Below, in pieces: positions 36,826-45,683 of a DNA stretch of 64,000 nucleotides (position 1 is its first letter; every line of letters begins with the position of its first letter). Under the pieces are notes generated by a model. That model was not told where the DNA came from. It saw nothing but the letters and a program-made list of their open reading frames with translations, and searched no databases. The DNA lies in IMG/VR virus record IMGVR_UViG_3300021519_000877, positions 1 through 64,000 of that record. One strand, given 5' to 3'. The position numbers and the translations under genes were made by a program. Source of the DNA: a virus.

Positions 36826-38480
36826 CCAACCTCACCTATAAGTTCAGTTTCTAACGCTCTTAAATCGTCATCGTCTGGGTTTTCTAAATCAACTTCTTCA
36901 GCTTTGGTTACAGTTTCTAATTCAAACAAGTTACCAAATGTATTTTGGGCGGGGCCACCCTGTAATCGAGCACCTTCCAAACTAGTTAAGAACGCTTTGG
37001 CTTTTGGCTCTTCTAACATAGCAAGTGCTTCTGCTAAATCTTTAGTTTCGAATAGTTCTGTAACAAAACGATCAAAGTATAAAATGTTGCGTGGAACCCA
37101 ATCTGAGTATTGATCACTAGTGCTGTCTTTGGCATTCAACTTGTTCCAATGACGCCAATCTGGTTTGGCTTTAGCAATTTCAATATCCATAAGTTGATTA
37201 GCACGTTGAACAGCCTTGATATGACATTCAACATTATGGCCCATCATTAATGCGTAGGCAAAACTATCCCAACTTGTTTTATTAGGAATCTTACCTAACT
37301 TATTAAGACGAGGTACTTCGTGATAATGATCTGAATTTAGGTGATCAAATTTAACAGGCTCGCCCTTTTTATCTACTCCTAATTCTGCATCTGTTTTACG
37401 AGTACCAATATTATAGTAAGCAATGTCTCCCATTACTAATCTACGACCAATTTCACTTTCAAAAGGAAACGGAATATCTGAACCCGCTAGTGATTTGTTG
37501 TCTGGGGCTTTGTCCATAATAACACTCCAACGCTTTGGCGTGTGTTGTGCATTTGTGTAGACAAGTCCGTGCGCTGTTGCAATAAACGGTGAGGCGCAAT
37601 CAAAAGAGATGGTAAATTCTTCATTAATATGTTTCCTAATTTGTCGTTGAATTGAAGTCAAATAGCAAGACCAGTCTAATTGGGCAGTGCCCAAGAAGTG
37701 CATCCAGTTCTTACCTTTTAACAAATTATCTTCACGTAGAATCATTAAGCGACGTAATGTGATATCCATCTTACACATATTGGCGCCACCCATCGCCCAA
37801 CCTTCTGCTTCACGTCCGGCATACTTGCCTGCAGGATCTGAAAACTCTTTTACACCTTGATACCACTTTTCTGCGGTATCCCAATCACCACCTTGTAATA
37901 CGTTAAGCCATTTAGTTTGCCCCAAACGATTCATCAAGAAGTAATCATTATTGAAACGTGTCTTTTCTAAACAGTCATCAAATGTTTTCAATCCAGTCTT
38001 TGGACTATGAATATGATCGCAAGCCCAAGTCGGCACGTCCAACATCATTGACCAATCTGCTGTGAGCTCAAGCCACTCTAAAATACTTTGGCGTGTCTTA
38101 TTAGCCGCAGGACCATCGAAGTTCAACCAATCAAATTTAAGAACACCCTTACCGATCTGGTATCCACCAGAGTCACCTAAGATCATTGTATTGTTACGAT
38201 CTCGTTGCTGGATCATCGATTCTTGTGTCACTGACTTGACTAAGTCCAACTGTGCGTGACCTGCTGAATACAAACCATACTTGTAGGTAAAGTAACCTTC
38301 TTCTGGATTTAAAAAGTTCATGCCTTCGATGCCGCGATCAAACCCCGCAGGCATACGATCATCTGCGATAAACTTTTCTAATCTCTGTTTAGCAATATAT
38401 GTTGAATAGAAGCTACTAATAGCTGGCAAATAGACAGCATAGTCTTTTTGTAAAGGAGTTAAATTGACTGGTGGGTTCAT
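36822..38480 (-). CDS. dpdA: DpdA-like DNA 7-deazaguanine transglycosylase
   Basis: This 552-residue protein belongs to the tRNA-guanine transglycosylase superfamily: GDSGGYQIG at about 102-110 with Asp103 as the conserved first Asp, LDVPTWACDH near 142-151, VLQGGDWDTAEKW and GWAMGGANM further on. DpdA-type members swap guanine in DNA for a 7-deazaguanine base and are found with folE and que genes, as here. The acidic C-terminal tail (about 520-552) is unlike tRNA enzymes. It is first in the deazaguanine operon, 3 nt downstream of the sliding-clamp gene. The in vivo base cannot be told from sequence. Confidence 0.87.
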   Translation of the reverse strand: MNPPVNLTPLQKDYAVYLPAISSFYSTYIAKQRLEKFIADDRMPAGFDRGIEGMNFLNPEEGYFTYKYGLYSAGHAQLDLVKSVTQESMIQQRDRNNTMILGDSGGYQIGKGVLKFDWLNFDGPAANKTRQSILEWLELTADWSMMLDVPTWACDHIHSPKTGLKTFDDCLEKTRFNNDYFLMNRLGQTKWLNVLQGGDWDTAEKWYQGVKEFSDPAGKYAGREAEGWAMGGANMCKMDITLRRLMILREDNLLKGKNWMHFLGTAQLDWSCYLTSIQRQIRKHINEEFTISFDCASPFIATAHGLVYTNAQHTPKRWSVIMDKAPDNKSLAGSDIPFPFESEIGRRLVMGDIAYYNIGTRKTDAELGVDKKGEPVKFDHLNSDHYHEVPRLNKLGKIPNKTSWDSFAYALMMGHNVECHIKAVQRANQLMDIEIAKAKPDWRHWNKLNAKDSTSDQYSDWVPRNILYFDRFVTELFETKDLAEALAMLEEPKAKAFLTSLEGARLQGGPAQNTFGNLFELETVTKAEEVDLENPDDDDLRALETELIGEVG

Positions 38481-38483
38481 TAA

Positions 38484-39221
38484 TTAAGCCTGTGCTGGAA
38501 TGATATATTTGTAAGTAGCAATGCCACTGTCTAATTCAATCTGCATAGCACCTTGATCATTTGAGATACTAAGTTTTGTATTGTTAGCATCGGCGATCTT
38601 CAAAATGCTTAATACTTGGCTAACAGGCCATGTCCAAGATTTTGTTAAGTTACCTGTAACATTGGCTGCAAATACAAACTCACCACCATGCGTTGATTGG
38701 TCACCAAAGATAAATTTAAGATTACCATTCTCAGTTTTAGTTAGGAATGTTGTATGCTCGCTATTAGCGGCAGCTTGAAAGTTAAAACGTTGAATAGCAG
38801 TTACGCTTGGCTCAACTTCTAAGTCCCATTTTGCGCCGCGGAACTTAACAGTTTTAAGTTTCTCGTTAATAACTTCAGTGTTCATAAAACGATAATCGTT
38901 CTTGAAATCACCTTCTTTATTTTCAAAGTGAATGCTAACTGGCAATTCTTCACCATTACGTTCTGCATTTACAATTTCAATTTTTGCATCTTCTTTGTAA
39001 ACAGGGCAATCCAAATGAATTTTTAACTTGTTAAGTTGCGGCATACCAAACACACCCTTCATTTCCGGAACCGCTTTGTTTACTTCACCATACATAATAA
39101 CACTACGGTCTTCAGCCATAGAGTCAAGTTTAGTATCGGCGTCGCTACCTGTGATTTTTACAATATCTAAAAATCCCAAGCTATGTGTATGTCCTACGAT
39201 GTCTTTCAATAGATCCAGCAT
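38484..39221 (-). CDS. 45: T4 gp45-like sliding clamp
   Basis: This 245-residue protein has the length and pattern of T4-like gp45, the trimeric clamp that tethers DNA polymerase and activates late transcription. Recognisable features are the N-terminal LKDIVGHTHSLGF, the MYGEVNKAVPEM region and the C-terminal SNDQGAMQIELDSGI strands. A Shine-Dalgarno AAGGAG and a strong sigma70 promoter immediately upstream suggest high early expression. It is followed by dpdA and preceded by gp43. Confidence 0.93.
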   Translation of the reverse strand: MLDLLKDIVGHTHSLGFLDIVKITGSDADTKLDSMAEDRSVIMYGEVNKAVPEMKGVFGMPQLNKLKIHLDCPVYKEDAKIEIVNAERNGEELPVSIHFENKEGDFKNDYRFMNTEVINEKLKTVKFRGAKWDLEVEPSVTAIQRFNFQAAANSEHTTFLTKTENGNLKFIFGDQSTHGGEFVFAANVTGNLTKSWTWPVSQVLSILKIADANNTKLSISNDQGAMQIELDSGIATYKYIIPAQA

Positions 39222-39239
39222 ATAAATCTCCTTTGTTAT

Positions 39240-39268
39240 ATTATATTTAGGTTTTTGGTTAAAGTCAA
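39240..39268 (-). promoter_or_regulatory. Sigma70 promoter TTGACT-N17-TATAAT
   Basis: The -35 TTGACT is at 39268-39263 and the -10 TATAAT at 39245-39240, spacer 17 nt. It lies between gp43 and gp45 and predicts a leader of about 12 nt containing AAGGAG. Confidence 0.85.
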
Positions 39269-39275
39269 TAACATT

Positions 39276-41945
39276 TTATTCAAAATCAAATAAACTACCA
39301 AAATTGTTATCTTGTGTTGTGCTACTTAAATCCCATTCAAGAACTCCAATAAGATTATCTAACTTATTGTTAATAATAGCAGTTTCCATTTCTGAATGAT
39401 TAAACGGTAAATCCTTAAACCATTGTGGCAAGCGCATTTCATCTACTGGATACGCAATACTGGTATATCCTAACGGATTATCTTTCATCTTACAAACAAT
39501 AACTTTCATACCGTCTACAATCTGTTGACTATACTTGTCACCATTCATTGTTTTTAAAGTATTCCAATTAATACTTGCTCGCACATGACCAGGCATGTTT
39601 GTTTTACCAGCTTTCTTTTCTTTGGCTTGGTAGTCAGTAATATTGTTAGCACGTTTTGGACTACCTTTCTCCCAACCAGGTCTAGCCTTAAACTCAGTGC
39701 GGAATTCACTAATACGATCCAGGATTTCAGTTTCTTGAGCACCATCTAAAACTTTATTTAGAAGTTCGCTTAAAAAGTTCTGCATAAATTCTGGAGTATC
39801 TGAACGCTTCAAGTCTAAGCCCATAGCCTTCATCTTGCCAACACCGTTATCGTCATCTTGTCTCTTGCCATCTTTGTCATAATAACGAACAGCGTACCGC
39901 TTTTTAGTAATAAACAATCCACGGTCTGCTACAAGTTCACGACCTGCTTTAATAACCTCACCGCGATTTTTTGGACAGTGAAAGTCATCTAACATGAACT
40001 GTGGGAATGTTGCATTTACTTCTTCTGCGATTTGATCGTAGAGTTGCACCACTGTATCTTTGTTCCAAGGAATAATACCTTTATTAATGTCGTTCTTTAA
40101 AATGGGCCAAGCACTAAAATACACAGAGTCGGTATCGCCGTAGATAATGCTCTTGCCAATATAATTGTATTCACCGGCTACAAACTCATTTACTTTAGCA
40201 GCCATGTGACGGGCAATTCTACGCCCAGTGAGCGTTGTTGATTGACCAATGCGCTTATCGAAGAAACGGCAACCAGGATTAAGAATAGCCCCATAGAGAC
40301 TGTTAAGCAAAATCTTTTTAACCAGTTGACGCTTGTCCCAATATTCTTCTTCAATTTCATTTTCTGCCTTTATTGCATCTCTAAGTTTTGCCTGCATGTC
40401 TTTACGTTCAGCATACCAGCGTTTTAATAATCCAGGAATAATTCCTTCTTTTGCATAGGTAAAGATTGTGCCGTTAGCACTTAAGATCCAGGGTTGGTTA
40501 TTTTCATAAACCATATCATAGATTTGAGCACCACTTAACACATCGGTTGACCCATCTTCCCAGTCGAGGATAATATCATTGGCCTTGTCTTTGTTCATAA
40601 CAAATTCAAATTCATTTGAGCCAAACTTGCCTTCCCATGCTGCCGCAAAACTACTACCCTTGGCCATCTTAGCTTCAATTTCTTCTTTGGTATAATCCTG
40701 ACGCAACTGCCCAACAATAGTTTCTGGGCCCATGTTAAGTGCTCTAATTGCACTAGGATATAGTGAGTTAATATCCATTGAACCGATCCACTCATGCAAT
40801 CCTTTCTTTGGATACGCTACATACGCACCAGCCGCTTGATTATCACCGCGGTCATCTTGTCTTGGACGACTTGGCACAATAAGACCTTTTGCGTGTGCTT
40901 CAATAATAATAGCCTGTTCTGTTACAGCTACAGCACCCATGGTTGTTGCCAATAGAACTGTGTTTTCGTGTGCAATGGTATTGGCAAGATCAATAAACTT
41001 CAGCTTCTTATCTAGTTTATCTAACAACGCAGTATCTTGTCTGTTGTATATGATAAAAGTTCTAAAGTCATTATTATATAATTGATCTAATGTTCCTTCG
41101 TAAACGGTTTTGGATTCTCCAACTTCCATTTCTCCAATAGCATCAAGTCTGTAAGTATGTCTTTCTTCGTATGTATACTTTCTATATAGTTCGAGTGAGT
41201 CAAGGTGAACCCTGCCCACGAGGTCATAAGTGACCGCAGTTTTTCCGTATTTTTCATATTCTCTTTTCTTTGGAAATTGATCCCATAAGCATAATCTACG
41301 AGTATCTTCTTTTGAGAGAACTTTGATAATACGATTAACAGTATAAGGCATATCAAAGCCCTCACTGTTCCAACCACTTAAAATATCTGCATCTTCGATT
41401 AAGTTTAGGAATGTATCTAACATTTCGTGTTCTGTTTCAAACAAGATAGTGTTAGGAATGTCTTTAATTTGCTCTTGCGCCTGCGCCATTGTTAGAGTCT
41501 TTGGCGGTACTGCTAAACATACTAGGGTATCTAACCACTGTAGGTGAACTGAAATTGCAGTAATTGGCATAAATGCGTCATCTGGTGCCGCATAGCCACG
41601 CTCTGGATCGAAGTCCACTTCGATATCCCAAAATGCTACATTTAGTTTTGGTGCGTCGATGTTTAGATAGTTTTCTTCTAATACACGAAACACTGGATTA
41701 ATGTCTGACTCAAATAGTCTGTGACTACTGTGAATCTTTTGTTCTTTAATGTGTTCTTTCCAGCTCTTGCTAGTAACTTTGCTTAGTGCGTCCCCATACA
41801 AACTTGTGTGTTTGCCCTTTTGATCAGGATAGTAAAAAACGTATCTTGCGGGGAACTGCTGAAATATACGGCCTTTCTTTGGATCTCTTTCGACAACAGA
41901 TACGATATCTGTGTCACGATCCCATCGTGCATCTACATACGACAT
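39276..41945 (-). CDS. 43: T4 gp43-like family B DNA polymerase
   Basis: This 889-residue replicative polymerase has exonuclease motif Exo I (FWDIEVDF, about 104-111), Exo II with NSEGFDMPY near 208 and Exo III YNRQDTALLD near 300. Polymerase motifs follow: DINSLYPSAIR in the palm, the KKILLNSLYGAI fingers helix and YGDTDSVY with both catalytic Asp. A KKRYAVRYYDK segment follows. Length is close to T4 gp43 (898). The mRNA leader carries two tandem hairpins abutting the ribosome site, annotated separately. Confidence 0.97.
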   Translation of the reverse strand: MSYVDARWDRDTDIVSVVERDPKKGRIFQQFPARYVFYYPDQKGKHTSLYGDALSKVTSKSWKEHIKEQKIHSSHRLFESDINPVFRVLEENYLNIDAPKLNVAFWDIEVDFDPERGYAAPDDAFMPITAISVHLQWLDTLVCLAVPPKTLTMAQAQEQIKDIPNTILFETEHEMLDTFLNLIEDADILSGWNSEGFDMPYTVNRIIKVLSKEDTRRLCLWDQFPKKREYEKYGKTAVTYDLVGRVHLDSLELYRKYTYEERHTYRLDAIGEMEVGESKTVYEGTLDQLYNNDFRTFIIYNRQDTALLDKLDKKLKFIDLANTIAHENTVLLATTMGAVAVTEQAIIIEAHAKGLIVPSRPRQDDRGDNQAAGAYVAYPKKGLHEWIGSMDINSLYPSAIRALNMGPETIVGQLRQDYTKEEIEAKMAKGSSFAAAWEGKFGSNEFEFVMNKDKANDIILDWEDGSTDVLSGAQIYDMVYENNQPWILSANGTIFTYAKEGIIPGLLKRWYAERKDMQAKLRDAIKAENEIEEEYWDKRQLVKKILLNSLYGAILNPGCRFFDKRIGQSTTLTGRRIARHMAAKVNEFVAGEYNYIGKSIIYGDTDSVYFSAWPILKNDINKGIIPWNKDTVVQLYDQIAEEVNATFPQFMLDDFHCPKNRGEVIKAGRELVADRGLFITKKRYAVRYYDKDGKRQDDDNGVGKMKAMGLDLKRSDTPEFMQNFLSELLNKVLDGAQETEILDRISEFRTEFKARPGWEKGSPKRANNITDYQAKEKKAGKTNMPGHVRASINWNTLKTMNGDKYSQQIVDGMKVIVCKMKDNPLGYTSIAYPVDEMRLPQWFKDLPFNHSEMETAIINNKLDNLIGVLEWDLSSTTQDNNFGSLFDFE

Positions 41946-41951
41946 ATTCTT

Positions 41952-42000
41952 CTCCTACCGCTTATGGCCGGCAACCTTCACTTAGCGATTTATGGCTCGC
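41952..42000 (-). promoter_or_regulatory. Tandem 8-nt-loop hairpins at the gp43 ribosome site
   Basis: On the minus strand hairpin A pairs GCGA/TCGC (42000-41997 with 41988-41985) around loop GCCATAAA. Hairpin B pairs TGCCG/CGGTA (41973-41969 with 41960-41956) around loop GCCATAAG. Hairpin B is followed directly by the Shine-Dalgarno GGAG (41955-41952) and the ATG at 41945. T4 gp43 represses its own translation by binding a hairpin with an 8-nt loop at the same place, so these are candidate autogenous operators. Confidence 0.7.
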
Positions 42001-42016
42001 AGGACCTTTCTCATTA

Positions 42017-42316
42017 TTATTTAGTTAGCATATTAATTAGACCGATAAAATCGATGCTAACAAGCAACAGATAATTAGCCACCATACCAAAACTACCCCT
42101 AGTCCAAGCAGCCCAACCATACATAGCACAGCCAGCGATCCAAATAGGATAAAGCATGAGCAGAGGAGGAGTAGGGACTGTAAGGGCCATAGTAATACTA
42201 CAACCAATAGAGATAGCCCAAGCAAGTATTTCAATATAGAATCTTAACGGCCATTCTTGATAATCTCGTTTGGCCCATTTGAATATATCTACAAATCCGT
42301 TTGTAATTTGGTCCAT
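42017..42316 (-). CDS. Multi-pass membrane protein, conserved hypothetical
   Basis: This 99-residue protein has a charged N-terminus (about 1-22) and then three hydrophobic segments at about 26-46, 50-70 and 78-96. It lies between gp43 and the DsbA-like gene, overlapping the latter's stop by 1 nt. A holin is possible from size, but a clearer holin occurs at 54025. Function unknown. Confidence 0.72.
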   Translation of the reverse strand: MDQITNGFVDIFKWAKRDYQEWPLRFYIEILAWAISIGCSITMALTVPTPPLLMLYPIWIAGCAMYGWAAWTRGSFGMVANYLLLVSIDFIGLINMLTK

Positions 42317-42612
42317 TAGTCGTCATCACGATTGGGATTTACATTATCGCTTTCGCGGGTAGCATGTCCACTAATATCAACAATAGTTTCTAAATCATCG
42401 AACTCGTTGAATACACGATCCCAATCACCTTTTTGTGCAATCTTAATTGCTTTTTTAATAGTGCTTGGCTTTACTTCTAATTCTTCTGCTACCGCTTTAA
42501 TTGTGTCATTAAGTCCTTCGTTCAAGTCTTGAACTTCTTGTAGAACTGTAACACCTTCAGAAATTAACTGACGGATTTTTGCTTTTTCTGGATCGCCGAA
42601 TACTTTGCTCAT
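42316..42612 (-). CDS. dsbA: DsbA-like dsDNA-binding protein
   Basis: This 98-residue acidic, helical protein resembles the DsbA-like proteins encoded beside gp43 in T4-like cyanophages (core EGVTVLQEVQDLNEGLNDT followed by KPSTIKKAI, a helix-turn-helix-like segment). T4 DsbA binds double-stranded DNA and stimulates late transcription. The assignment rests on position and pattern. A perfect sigma70 promoter and an AGGAG Shine-Dalgarno lie immediately upstream. Confidence 0.72.
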   Translation of the reverse strand: MSKVFGDPEKAKIRQLISEGVTVLQEVQDLNEGLNDTIKAVAEELEVKPSTIKKAIKIAQKGDWDRVFNEFDDLETIVDISGHATRESDNVNPNRDDD

Positions 42613-42631
42613 AATGTTCTCCTATCTGTTT

Positions 42632-42660
42632 ATTATATAGTAATAGTGGGTTATTGTCAA
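42632..42660 (-). promoter_or_regulatory. Consensus sigma70 promoter TTGACA-N17-TATAAT
   Basis: The -35 TTGACA is at 42660-42655 and the -10 TATAAT at 42637-42632, spacer 17 nt, both perfect. It drives the DsbA-like gene and probably the membrane protein, gp43 and beyond. Confidence 0.88.
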
Positions 42661-42794
42661 GCAGTGAGACATAATAATTATGAATGTACGGTTGTTAAAT
42701 TGGCATCACAGAGATCGAGAACCAAAGGATTTTCCAATTTTCCCCTTTGGGCATCACCGAATTGGCAGTCGAGCCCGCAACCTGTGGCCGTATT
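42661..42794 (-). other. Structured non-coding gap with repeated elements
   Basis: This gap between the enzyme operon and the DsbA-like promoter is GC-richer than its surroundings. On the minus strand it holds GGGC...GCCC and CCCAAAGG...CCTTTGG inverted repeats and two copies of a CTCGA-x(n)-GTGATGCC element about 50 nt apart. No tRNA cloverleaf could be built. It may be an RNA terminator or a small RNA. Confidence 0.4.
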
Positions 42795-43949
42795 TTATTT
42801 CTTTAGTTGTCTAGCAAGTTTGCCAGCTAGTTGTTCTTCGTAAGTGCGTTCGTGTTCAAACAGCTCATCAGCTAGACTATCGTGTGTCCATCCTTCGCCT
42901 TTTACCTGCTTCTCTAAACGATCAATAGCAGATTTCATACCTGATCCTGCCGGAGCCGCTTTACGCTTGGCTTCAATGTCGCTGTGTTTCTTTTCGCGCT
43001 CTGCAGAACCTTTACGGAATTTAGCAAGAGCTGTGTCTTCTTTCATTCCGCCTACGCTAGCAAGTTTTAATAGTGCGGCTCTGATAAATTCTGTAAGTTC
43101 TTTGGCAGCACCGTCACCCCACTCTACACTTTTAACGATAGCATGTGCGCCTTCTGAATCAATTTGATCAGCAATATGTTTTGCTAATTCTGGAGTTAAA
43201 TGCTCTAACCCTTCTGTATCGCCTTCGCCTTCAGTTGGCCGTGTATCCATCATTCCTGGACCAGTAATGCCGTTCATTGCTTCCGGTGTCTTGCTAATTC
43301 TACGTGGTTGAACAGCACTACGGCTACTACCGTAATCTTTACGCATATCTTGGTTGCTATGGGTATCTCTATAACCTTGAATATATTCGTCCCATTCTGG
43401 ACTACCTTTTTGGAATCCGTATTCTGCTGTTATATCATGTTGGCGACCATAGTAAGCATCTGCACCGCCTAGGTCAAACGGAGATTTTTGATTCACTCCG
43501 CCTCTATTAATAAACTGGTCGTATTCCGGAGTACCATCTGCAGGTATCTCTCCTTCACCTTCCGCCACACTTTTCTCTTTACGATTGATCTTTTTTTGTG
43601 CTGTATTCATATTAATCCCACGGACTGCCTGATCGATCCAGTCCTTATCACCAGTGCGTGGATTAGGTGTTGCAGCCTTTGCGGCATCTTGTTGTACCTG
43701 GCGCTTTGCTTTATAGCTTTTTAAGGAATCAATACTCAATTCGTTAAGCTGTCGTGTAAGACGATCTTCGTAGCTTTCAGCAACTTCTTTTTTCTTATGC
43801 TTTACTTCGCCTTTCTTTTCGGCTTTCTTTTTGTCCTTCATTGGACCAGCAGCCCCTCCGCCGATTGCTTTGTTAGCATTCTTGGCTACAGGATTCTTTG
43901 CTTTGATTGTGCGAATAGGATCGCGACGGTCTTTTTTGCCTTCGTTCAT
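42795..43949 (-). CDS. Charged, low-complexity phage protein, last of enzyme operon
   Basis: This 384-residue protein has a highly basic N-terminus (about 1-55, Lys-rich with a glycine run), a disordered centre and an alternating-charge helical C-terminus. Repeated WDEYIQGYRD/YDQFINRG-type segments (about 135-200) are present. No enzyme motif is seen. The start overlaps the stop of the HAD-domain gene as ATGA. It could be a virion-internal DNA-binding protein (inference). Confidence 0.7.
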   Translation of the reverse strand: MNEGKKDRRDPIRTIKAKNPVAKNANKAIGGGAAGPMKDKKKAEKKGEVKHKKKEVAESYEDRLTRQLNELSIDSLKSYKAKRQVQQDAAKAATPNPRTGDKDWIDQAVRGINMNTAQKKINRKEKSVAEGEGEIPADGTPEYDQFINRGGVNQKSPFDLGGADAYYGRQHDITAEYGFQKGSPEWDEYIQGYRDTHSNQDMRKDYGSSRSAVQPRRISKTPEAMNGITGPGMMDTRPTEGEGDTEGLEHLTPELAKHIADQIDSEGAHAIVKSVEWGDGAAKELTEFIRAALLKLASVGGMKEDTALAKFRKGSAEREKKHSDIEAKRKAAPAGSGMKSAIDRLEKQVKGEGWTHDSLADELFEHERTYEEQLAGKLARQLKK

Positions 43950-45031
43950 AATGTTCTCTTTATAACTTTAGATTTTTTCTTTTTGGCACCCTTTGGCGCT
44001 CCTACAGTACCACCGAATAACCACCCGCCACCTGCGGCAGGAGCACTAGCAATACTTCCAGATCCTGTCGCACCAGCACTAGCTGATTCGCCAATTTCAA
44101 TGCCACCTTCTTCATCTGGTTCTGCAATTTTGTTTAAGAAGTCGCCTACGAACCAAAACCAATTTTTAAAGTGGCCAGGATTAGTATCGTATTCTTGATG
44201 AGCATAGCCTTGAGCACTACTAATTAAACTGTTGAATGTGGATGACTCTTGATTCTTTGCGGCTACTTTTTCCATCTCATTATATAACTGATCGGCCCCG
44301 GCTTCGTCTTGGTATTTTTCAATGCTGGGGGCTAAAGAGTTATACACTGATAGTATACGTCTTGCCACTGTAGGTTGCATATCTCCCCATCTAGCGGCTT
44401 CGGTTACGTCCGTAGACGAATTAGGATGCTCGTCGCTGTCGCCACTCTTGGCAATAAGGTTACCAGAGCTACGATCTAAGCTCTTTAACTCTTGAGGTTT
44501 ATGTTCTTCTTCACCTTTAAGAATCTTGCGAGCACGACTAAATCCGTCCACAAGCACACTTAAACTATCTTCGTCTGCTTGATACTTAATACCGATACCA
44601 CCAGCAGCTTCCCAAGCAGAGATATTACTACCTCGGTCATCAACTAATATGTTAGGAGTGCCGTCTTTTTGTTTTGCGTATTTGGCTTTGTTGGGTGTAA
44701 TAATAAGATCGTCGGGCTGCGGATTTAAATTATTTTTAATCCATACACGTTTCCATTTTTCACTATTTTCAAAGTCGTTGCGTAACGGGCTTGAACAAAT
44801 ATGATAGTGTCCGTATAGCTTTACAACCATAGCAACAATTTGATCAGCGGGTTGAGTTTTAGGTAGGCGATTAAAAAAATCTGTGCCTATCATTTTTTGT
44901 AATGTTGGATCTGTTTTTGCAGGCGGTATATCTCTATAGTTGCCGCTTTCAATACCGGCAAGTTTAGCATACTCTGTAAAAAAGTCTGCTAATACTCCAT
45001 CGAGGTCTAGATATACTTCTGGCTTGTTCAT
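43946..45031 (-). CDS. HAD-family nucleotidase-like domain fused to unknown C-domain
   Basis: The start at 45031 overlaps the upstream stop as ATGA (361 residues; a frame 4 codons longer exists). Residues 5-180 form a 5'(3')-deoxyribonucleotidase-like HAD domain with DLDGVLADF (Asp9 and Asp11), a CSSPLRND segment (motif II) and LVDDRGSN (motif IV). The C-terminal 180 residues hold a helical segment (about 215-305) and a Gly/Ala/Ser-rich, Lys-ended tail. HAD nucleotidases dephosphorylate deoxynucleotides; the fusion partner is unknown. Confidence 0.78.
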   Translation of the reverse strand: MNKPEVYLDLDGVLADFFTEYAKLAGIESGNYRDIPPAKTDPTLQKMIGTDFFNRLPKTQPADQIVAMVVKLYGHYHICSSPLRNDFENSEKWKRVWIKNNLNPQPDDLIITPNKAKYAKQKDGTPNILVDDRGSNISAWEAAGGIGIKYQADEDSLSVLVDGFSRARKILKGEEEHKPQELKSLDRSSGNLIAKSGDSDEHPNSSTDVTEAARWGDMQPTVARRILSVYNSLAPSIEKYQDEAGADQLYNEMEKVAAKNQESSTFNSLISSAQGYAHQEYDTNPGHFKNWFWFVGDFLNKIAEPDEEGGIEIGESASAGATGSGSIASAPAAGGGWLFGGTVGAPKGAKKKKSKVIKRTL

Positions 45032-45375
45032 TTCTTCATCCAATTTGCTACAGGACTTACGGTGCCTGTTTTATCTGTTTCTTTACTACCTTTAGTAGTT
45101 AATTTCTTTGCGGTAATGCCAACACGCTTTCGTGCAACATTCATCATCTCTTCTTCAGCAGGGGTATAGTGAACGGACACCATTAGTCCTGCTGACGGTC
45201 CATTTGCATCAAATTCGTGCTCGCAGTCTGGAGCTCCGGCGGCTGCAATAGCTAATCGATATTTTGTATATGGTACGGTTTCAGCTGATGGATAGGTGTA
45301 GGATCCAACAGAGGCAGCCTTGTAATTTTTATTTACAGGTTCTGTTTTTGCTTCTAGTAGATCTCTTATTCTCAT
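45028..45375 (-). CDS. Small conserved protein with capsid-signal-like N-terminus
   Basis: This 115-residue protein begins MRIRDLLEAKTEP. The first eight residues end in LLE before Ala, matching the L/I-x-E cleavage rule of T4 gp21-type prohead proteases and resembling the capsid-targeting signals of T4 internal proteins. The rest is a small mixed domain with a basic C-terminus. It overlaps genes on both sides. A packaged internal protein is an inference. Confidence 0.65.
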   Translation of the reverse strand: MRIRDLLEAKTEPVNKNYKAASVGSYTYPSAETVPYTKYRLAIAAAGAPDCEHEFDANGPSAGLMVSVHYTPAEEEMMNVARKRVGITAKKLTTKGSKETDKTGTVSPVANWMKK

Positions 45376-45683
45376 TTCTTATCCACAGGCTTTTCGCCGG
45401 TTAGATATGGTTTACTAAACCATAACTTTATATATTCAGCACTTCCGGGTTTAATATTATTATCTTTCATCAACTTGACTTTTTCAGCGGCTGTTGTTGA
45501 AATATTACTACCCTTATTTATTTCTGCATTATGCGCACGATATTCTTGTAATCGTGCTTCGCTACCCAATCCAGCTAGATACTGTATAACTTTTAACTCG
45601 TTTAGGGGATCGTTAGGCGCTATATAAGCGTCTTCATCGCTGTCCTGCGGAATATTATCGGTAGTTATATAATATTGTTTCAT
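45372..45683 (-). CDS. Small conserved hypothetical protein
   Basis: This 103-residue protein is acidic in its N-terminal third and helical afterwards, with no recognised motif. It overlaps both neighbours by 4 nt, so it is translated as part of the enzyme operon. Function unknown. Confidence 0.65.
   Translation of the reverse strand: MKQYYITTDNIPQDSDEDAYIAPNDPLNELKVIQYLAGLGSEARLQEYRAHNAEINKGSNISTTAAEKVKLMKDNNIKPGSAEYIKLWFSKPYLTGEKPVDKK

Noticed and set aside
42017-42316. Holin assignment for the 99-residue membrane protein
   Set aside because: A better-placed holin candidate lies with spanins at 54025-55033; the replication-gene context does not support lysis.
42661-42794. A possible tRNA in the structured gap
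   Set aside because: Segments look D-loop-like, but no 7-bp acceptor stem with a normal T-arm could be formed on either strand.
42646-42843. Plus-strand frame of 65 residues across the structured gap
   Set aside because: It has no ribosome site, overlaps the end of the 384-residue minus gene and its gap portion is better explained as structured non-coding DNA.
43797-44198. Plus-strand 133-residue frame opposite the enzyme operon
   Set aside because: It lies antisense to two overlapping well-supported genes and looks like a composition artefact.
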